In this document: positions 40,103-42,500 of the stretch, piece by piece | How positions within the stretch are numbered: the stretch's first letter is position 1 | Layout: every line of letters begins with the position of its first letter | Assembly: GCF_000257395.1 (NCBI RefSeq) | Contig: NZ_AJGC01000002.1 | Coordinates: 1-42,500 of the forward strand | DNA length: 42,500 nucleotides | Direction: 5' to 3' | From: Rickettsiella massiliensis 20B | GTDB taxonomy: Bacteria; Pseudomonadota; Gammaproteobacteria; Diplorickettsiales; Diplorickettsiaceae | Notes under the pieces: model-generated | The model's database searches: none | Told to the model about the DNA's origin: nothing | The model's input: the letters and a program-made list of their open reading frames with translations, nothing else | Position numbers and translations under genes: made by a program

Positions 40103-40684
40103 GATGATATCTGTTCTTTTGACTGAGTTGCGCGGTAGTATACAACTTTCATTGTGAATAATTCTACCCGTAAACTGGCTAAAAAGGTGGATAAGTGACG
40201 ATTATGAAAATAATCGGTTGTTTTTTATTAATTTAGAGATAAAAAATACTTTTTCATGAGATTTTTGTCTTATTCTTTCGGCCGGATTCTCACGCGTATT
40301 GAAAAAAGCCATGAAGAAAAGAAACGATAGATCTCTCTTATCCTTTTTACCCCTTTGTCAAAGAACCTCGCCACTCATGCGAATCCGCGCCTTCCTTGGA
40401 CAAGACTTATCCAAACGTCAAAATGTGCGCACAATCTTTTCATTCTCTATTATTTTGTAAAATTTGTTTGCATCACACAATAGATTGTTTTTGTAACCCT
40501 TCTAGACACCGTTCGCTCCCTACCTTTTATTACAAACGATCGCGCTTCTGATGAAGTATTCATCAAACACTCCCCCTTTTATCCTTTATCAAATAGCGTA
40601 TCGTTTACAAAAACCAGTGAATTCCATAAACTGCGTTATGATCCTTGAGCTTTAATTTCATGAAAAGCAGAACCCATTTTTAAT
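40103..40684. other. Divergent intergenic region between nuoA and the 40685 gene
   Basis: No gene is supported. It must hold the nuo promoter; a TATACT on the minus strand near 40133 is a weak -10 candidate with no good -35. A small hairpin CGATTAT-GAAA-ATAATCG followed by a T-rich stretch lies near 40199-40224. The 49-codon frame at about 40311-40460 has no ribosome site and no recognisable product. Confidence 0.4.
40604..40632 (+). promoter_or_regulatory. Candidate promoter of the GGCT-like gene
   Basis: TTTACA (40604-40609), 17-base spacer, TAAACT (40627-40632), about 53 bases before the ATG. Confidence 0.4.
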
Positions 40685-41416
40685 ATGTTAGTGCTACGTT
40701 ATATTTGCTTGGCTTTCTTTTTTCTATTCTTCAGCCAACTTGCCTACGGAGCAATGCAAAACATTTGTCATCCTAAACCCAACCCCACTCTTGCACAATA
40801 TATCATTGGTTATGGCTCAATTATTCAATCGAAATCAAAACGACAAACCGATCCAAGTAGTGGCGAAAGTCGACCAGTCCGGGTTACGGGTTATCGTCGC
40901 GGATGGCTCGCCCGTGGACTCTCAACCGGTTTGAGTACAACCTACCTTGGAATTATTCCTGAGCGACTGGGGCAGTTTAACGGCGTTTTTTTTTCAGTAA
41001 AGGGTCTAAAATCATTAATTCGTTACGATCAACGTGAACGTTATTACTGTCGAAAACAAGTCTTGCGATCGGCGATTGAACCATTAGATGGATCGCCGTT
41101 GCCTGTGGGAGAGTTTTGGATCTACATACTTAAACCTTCTGCACAAGCGATCCCCTCAACACACTATCCAATTGTCCAATCTTATGTAGATGTTTTTTTA
41201 TCGGGTTGTTTTGAGATTGCTGAAAAATATCACTTAAAAGATTTTTCAACAGAATGTGTGGTCTCCACAACGAATTGGTCTAAATATTGGGTCAATGATC
41301 GCCTTTATCCACGTCGTCCCTTTGTTTTTGAACCCAAAGCACTCGAAATTGATGCGCTTTTAGCAAAAAAAGTACCTAAAGCGTTTTCACAAGTAAAAAT
41401 AGAAGGTCGTGATTAA
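40685..41416 (+). CDS. Exported gamma-glutamylcyclotransferase-like protein
   Basis: 243 aa. An N-terminal signal peptide (LRYICLAFFFLFFSQLAYGA, about residues 4-23) is followed by the GGCT-like fold: YIIGYGSII corresponds to the family's YGSN/YGSL substrate loop, RVTGYRRGWLAR is the next conserved strand, and the acidic residue in RYDQRERYYCRK sits where the catalytic Glu of the family is expected. Such enzymes act on gamma-glutamyl amines or on glutathione; the substrate here is unknown. A secreted version is unusual, since most family members are cytosolic. Intact, with its own promoter region. Confidence 0.75.
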   Translation: MLVLRYICLAFFFLFFSQLAYGAMQNICHPKPNPTLAQYIIGYGSIIQSKSKRQTDPSSGESRPVRVTGYRRGWLARGLSTGLSTTYLGIIPERLGQFNGVFFSVKGLKSLIRYDQRERYYCRKQVLRSAIEPLDGSPLPVGEFWIYILKPSAQAIPSTHYPIVQSYVDVFLSGCFEIAEKYHLKDFSTECVVSTTNWSKYWVNDRLYPRRPFVFEPKALEIDALLAKKVPKAFSQVKIEGRD

Positions 41417-41514
41417 TTTTCTTTCGTATTGTTCTGTTCTACCATCTCTTTAATTCGATTTATCTTTTTTAATACCGATGATAGCATTATTCTAATAACT
41501 AATATGGATAGGGT

Positions 41515-42112
41515 ATGCGTCGTGTCACTCTCCTTATTATTCTTTGCATTACCGTACTTAATTTAGTCTTTGTTTTGTTACCACTGCATGCTACACCTTT
41601 ACCAAACCGTTATTCAGGAGAACTTTCTGTGGCCAGTTATACCTTAGGCAACGCAGATATCTTGTTCCCTCTCCTCGGTGATAGCGGTCATACTTTTTAC
41701 TTAAATCCAACACTTGAATTCGGAAGCGATTATCAAGGTTACGCTGATTTAGGTTTAGGATACCGCTGGCCTGCAAAACAAAGCCTTTATTATTGGATTT
41801 TATCTTTTTGGTGGATACAGTCGTGGGAATCATGAAGCGAACCTCTGGGTAGCGAACCCAGGCTTTGAACTGTTGGGCAGGCGTTTGGATGCACATTTAA
41901 ATGGTTATTTCGTCGGTGGTCAACGTAACCACATGTTGGGCGACGCTCGTCAACCTGTTTTGTTGATTGCTCAACATTCGGTTTATTATGGTCTTGTTGA
42001 TCAGCGTGCCGTTCAGCATTCAGGATACGGAGGAGACATTTCAACAAAAAACGTTGATCAGCGTGCCGTTCAGCATTCAGGATACGGAGGAGACATTTCA
42101 ACAAAAAACTAA
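41515..42112 (+). pseudogene. Exported beta-barrel protein (inverse autotransporter-like), frameshifted
   Basis: A signal peptide (LLIILCITVLNLVFVLLPLHA, about residues 5-25) is followed by beta-strand pairs: YADLGLGYRWPAK, then after a one-base break near 41791-41795 YGFYLFGGYSRGNHEANLWVANPGFELLGRRLDAHLNGYFVGGQRN. This arrangement resembles the start of the inverse autotransporter (intimin/invasin) beta domain, though only 80-100 residues of it are present. The frame then continues into a 19-residue unit VDQRAVQHSGYGGDISTKN present twice, identical at the DNA level (57-bp period), and stops. The usual rest of the barrel and passenger are missing, so this is probably a truncated relic. Confidence 0.5.
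41996..42109 (+). repeat. Two perfect 57-bp tandem copies
   Basis: Copies at 41996-42052 and 42053-42109 show no mismatch. Each encodes 19 residues in the frame of the truncated barrel protein. Perfect identity indicates a very recent duplication. Confidence 0.9.
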
Positions 42113-42196
42113 TAATAAGCAGGTAGCACCGCTGTTTCTCTTAACATCACTTGTGTGCCCTTAAAGCAATGCACGAAGATAAAAAAATATAGGTAT

Positions 42197-42235
42197 AAAA
42201 AAACCCCGGAAGTCATTTGACGACCGGGGTTTTTG
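42197..42235 (-). terminator. rRNA operon terminator
   Basis: AAAAACCCCGG and CCGGGGTTTTT with an inner GTCA/TGAC stem; on the minus strand it follows the 5S 3' end by about 12 bases and is followed by a T-run. It could also end plus-strand transcripts. Confidence 0.92.
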
Positions 42236-42246
42236 TTTTGTAAGAA

Positions 42247-42363
42247 GCCTGGCAATGCCCTACTTTCCCGTGGGGGAACCCCAAAGTATCATTGGCGCAA
42301 AGTAGTTTCACGGCTGAGTTCGGGATGGAATCAGGTGGTACCTACTTGCTAAGGTCGCCAGGC
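42247..42363 (-). rRNA. rrf: 5S ribosomal RNA
   Basis: 117 bases. The ends pair as GCCTGGC with GCCAGGC (helix I). Internal hallmarks on the minus strand include CCATCCCGAACTCAG and GAAACTAC. It is the last gene of an rRNA operon; the 23S must lie beyond the window end. Confidence 0.97.
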
Positions 42364-42500
42364 GATCGATTTCGAAAGCGTTTTTAAATGCTTTCTACTA
42401 AACCATAAAATCTGTAACAAGCGTTTGTTTGTATCTTTATTTTTAATGTGGATATGTCGCTTTCATTGATTGTCAATTTGATTAAAAATAACCAGTTGGA
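42364..42500 (-). other. 23S-5S spacer (start of it)
   Basis: AT-rich DNA with a small stem GAAAGC/GCTTTC (about 42372-42393), likely part of rRNA processing. No 23S sequence was recognised before the window end. Confidence 0.5.

Noticed and set aside
40311-40460. 49-codon plus-strand frame upstream of the GGCT-like gene
   Set aside because: No ribosome site, no recognisable product, and its composition matches the surrounding intergenic DNA.
40103-40684. tRNA gene upstream of nuoA, as in many gammaproteobacteria (tRNA-Leu next to secG)
   Set aside because: No T-loop or acceptor stem pattern could be found on either strand; no tRNA was found anywhere in the window.

Overview
The window looks like part of a gammaproteobacterial chromosome, most likely an intracellular Legionellales member (Coxiellaceae, Rickettsiella/Diplorickettsia-like). 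This is an inference from low GC, the gene order fmdB-aspS-yebC-ruvC-ruvA, a 14-subunit type nuo operon, a DolP-type BON lipoprotein, a relic of a GDA1/CD39 NTPDase (known as a virulence factor in Legionella) and long coiled-coil proteins of the kind host-associated bacteria carry. No 16S is present to settle it.

Layout. 1-7560 is a very AT-rich accessory block, all on the minus strand: a partial coiled-coil gene with a 39-residue tandem repeat, three unrecognised genes tightly packed with it, then two paralogous coiled-coil genes (A, 2288-4699; B, 5107-7450) that arose by a duplication of about 2.75 kb including their upstream region. 7738-8707 is an outer-membrane beta-barrel gene with a broken signal peptide. 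8708-9244 is AT-rich and gene-free. 9245-14286 is a minus-strand housekeeping run (ruvA, ruvC, yebC, a membrane protein, aspS, fmdB). 14462-15162 is a small unknown gene. 15348-18760 is on the plus strand: proS, EVE-domain gene, radC, then rpmB-rpmG behind a near-consensus sigma-70 promoter and closed by a strong terminator. 18826-19500 is an NTPDase pseudogene, followed by an unrecognised plus-strand gene (19718-20922). 21002-25215 is minus strand: lysS, prfB with its programmed frameshift, and a fatty acid desaturase. 25337-40102 is dolP plus the complete nuoA-to-N cluster. 40685-42112 holds an exported gamma-glutamylcyclotransferase-like protein and a broken beta-barrel protein. 42247-42363 is 5S rRNA, the end of an rRNA operon that continues past the window.

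The dominant feature is the number of interrupted genes. Most breaks are single-base changes in short A/T homopolymers, and one of them hits prfB, which should be essential. That points to sequencing error or to transcriptional slippage at poly(A/T), at least for this class. The nuo operon also carries lesions that are not homopolymer changes: an in-frame NuoD-NuoE fusion lacking the last 12 residues of NuoD, a nuoG/nuoH junction deletion, a deletion of about 22-25 bp in nuoF and a small deletion in nuoN that removes a conserved membrane motif. These suggest a complex I operon in early decay, or an assembly with systematic small deletions. NuoA, B, C, I, J, K and M are intact, so the decay, if real, is recent.

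The best candidates for something undescribed are the minus-strand cluster 1-7450 (three large coiled-coil proteins beside three orphan genes), the homopolymer frameshift pattern, and the fused NuoDE protein.
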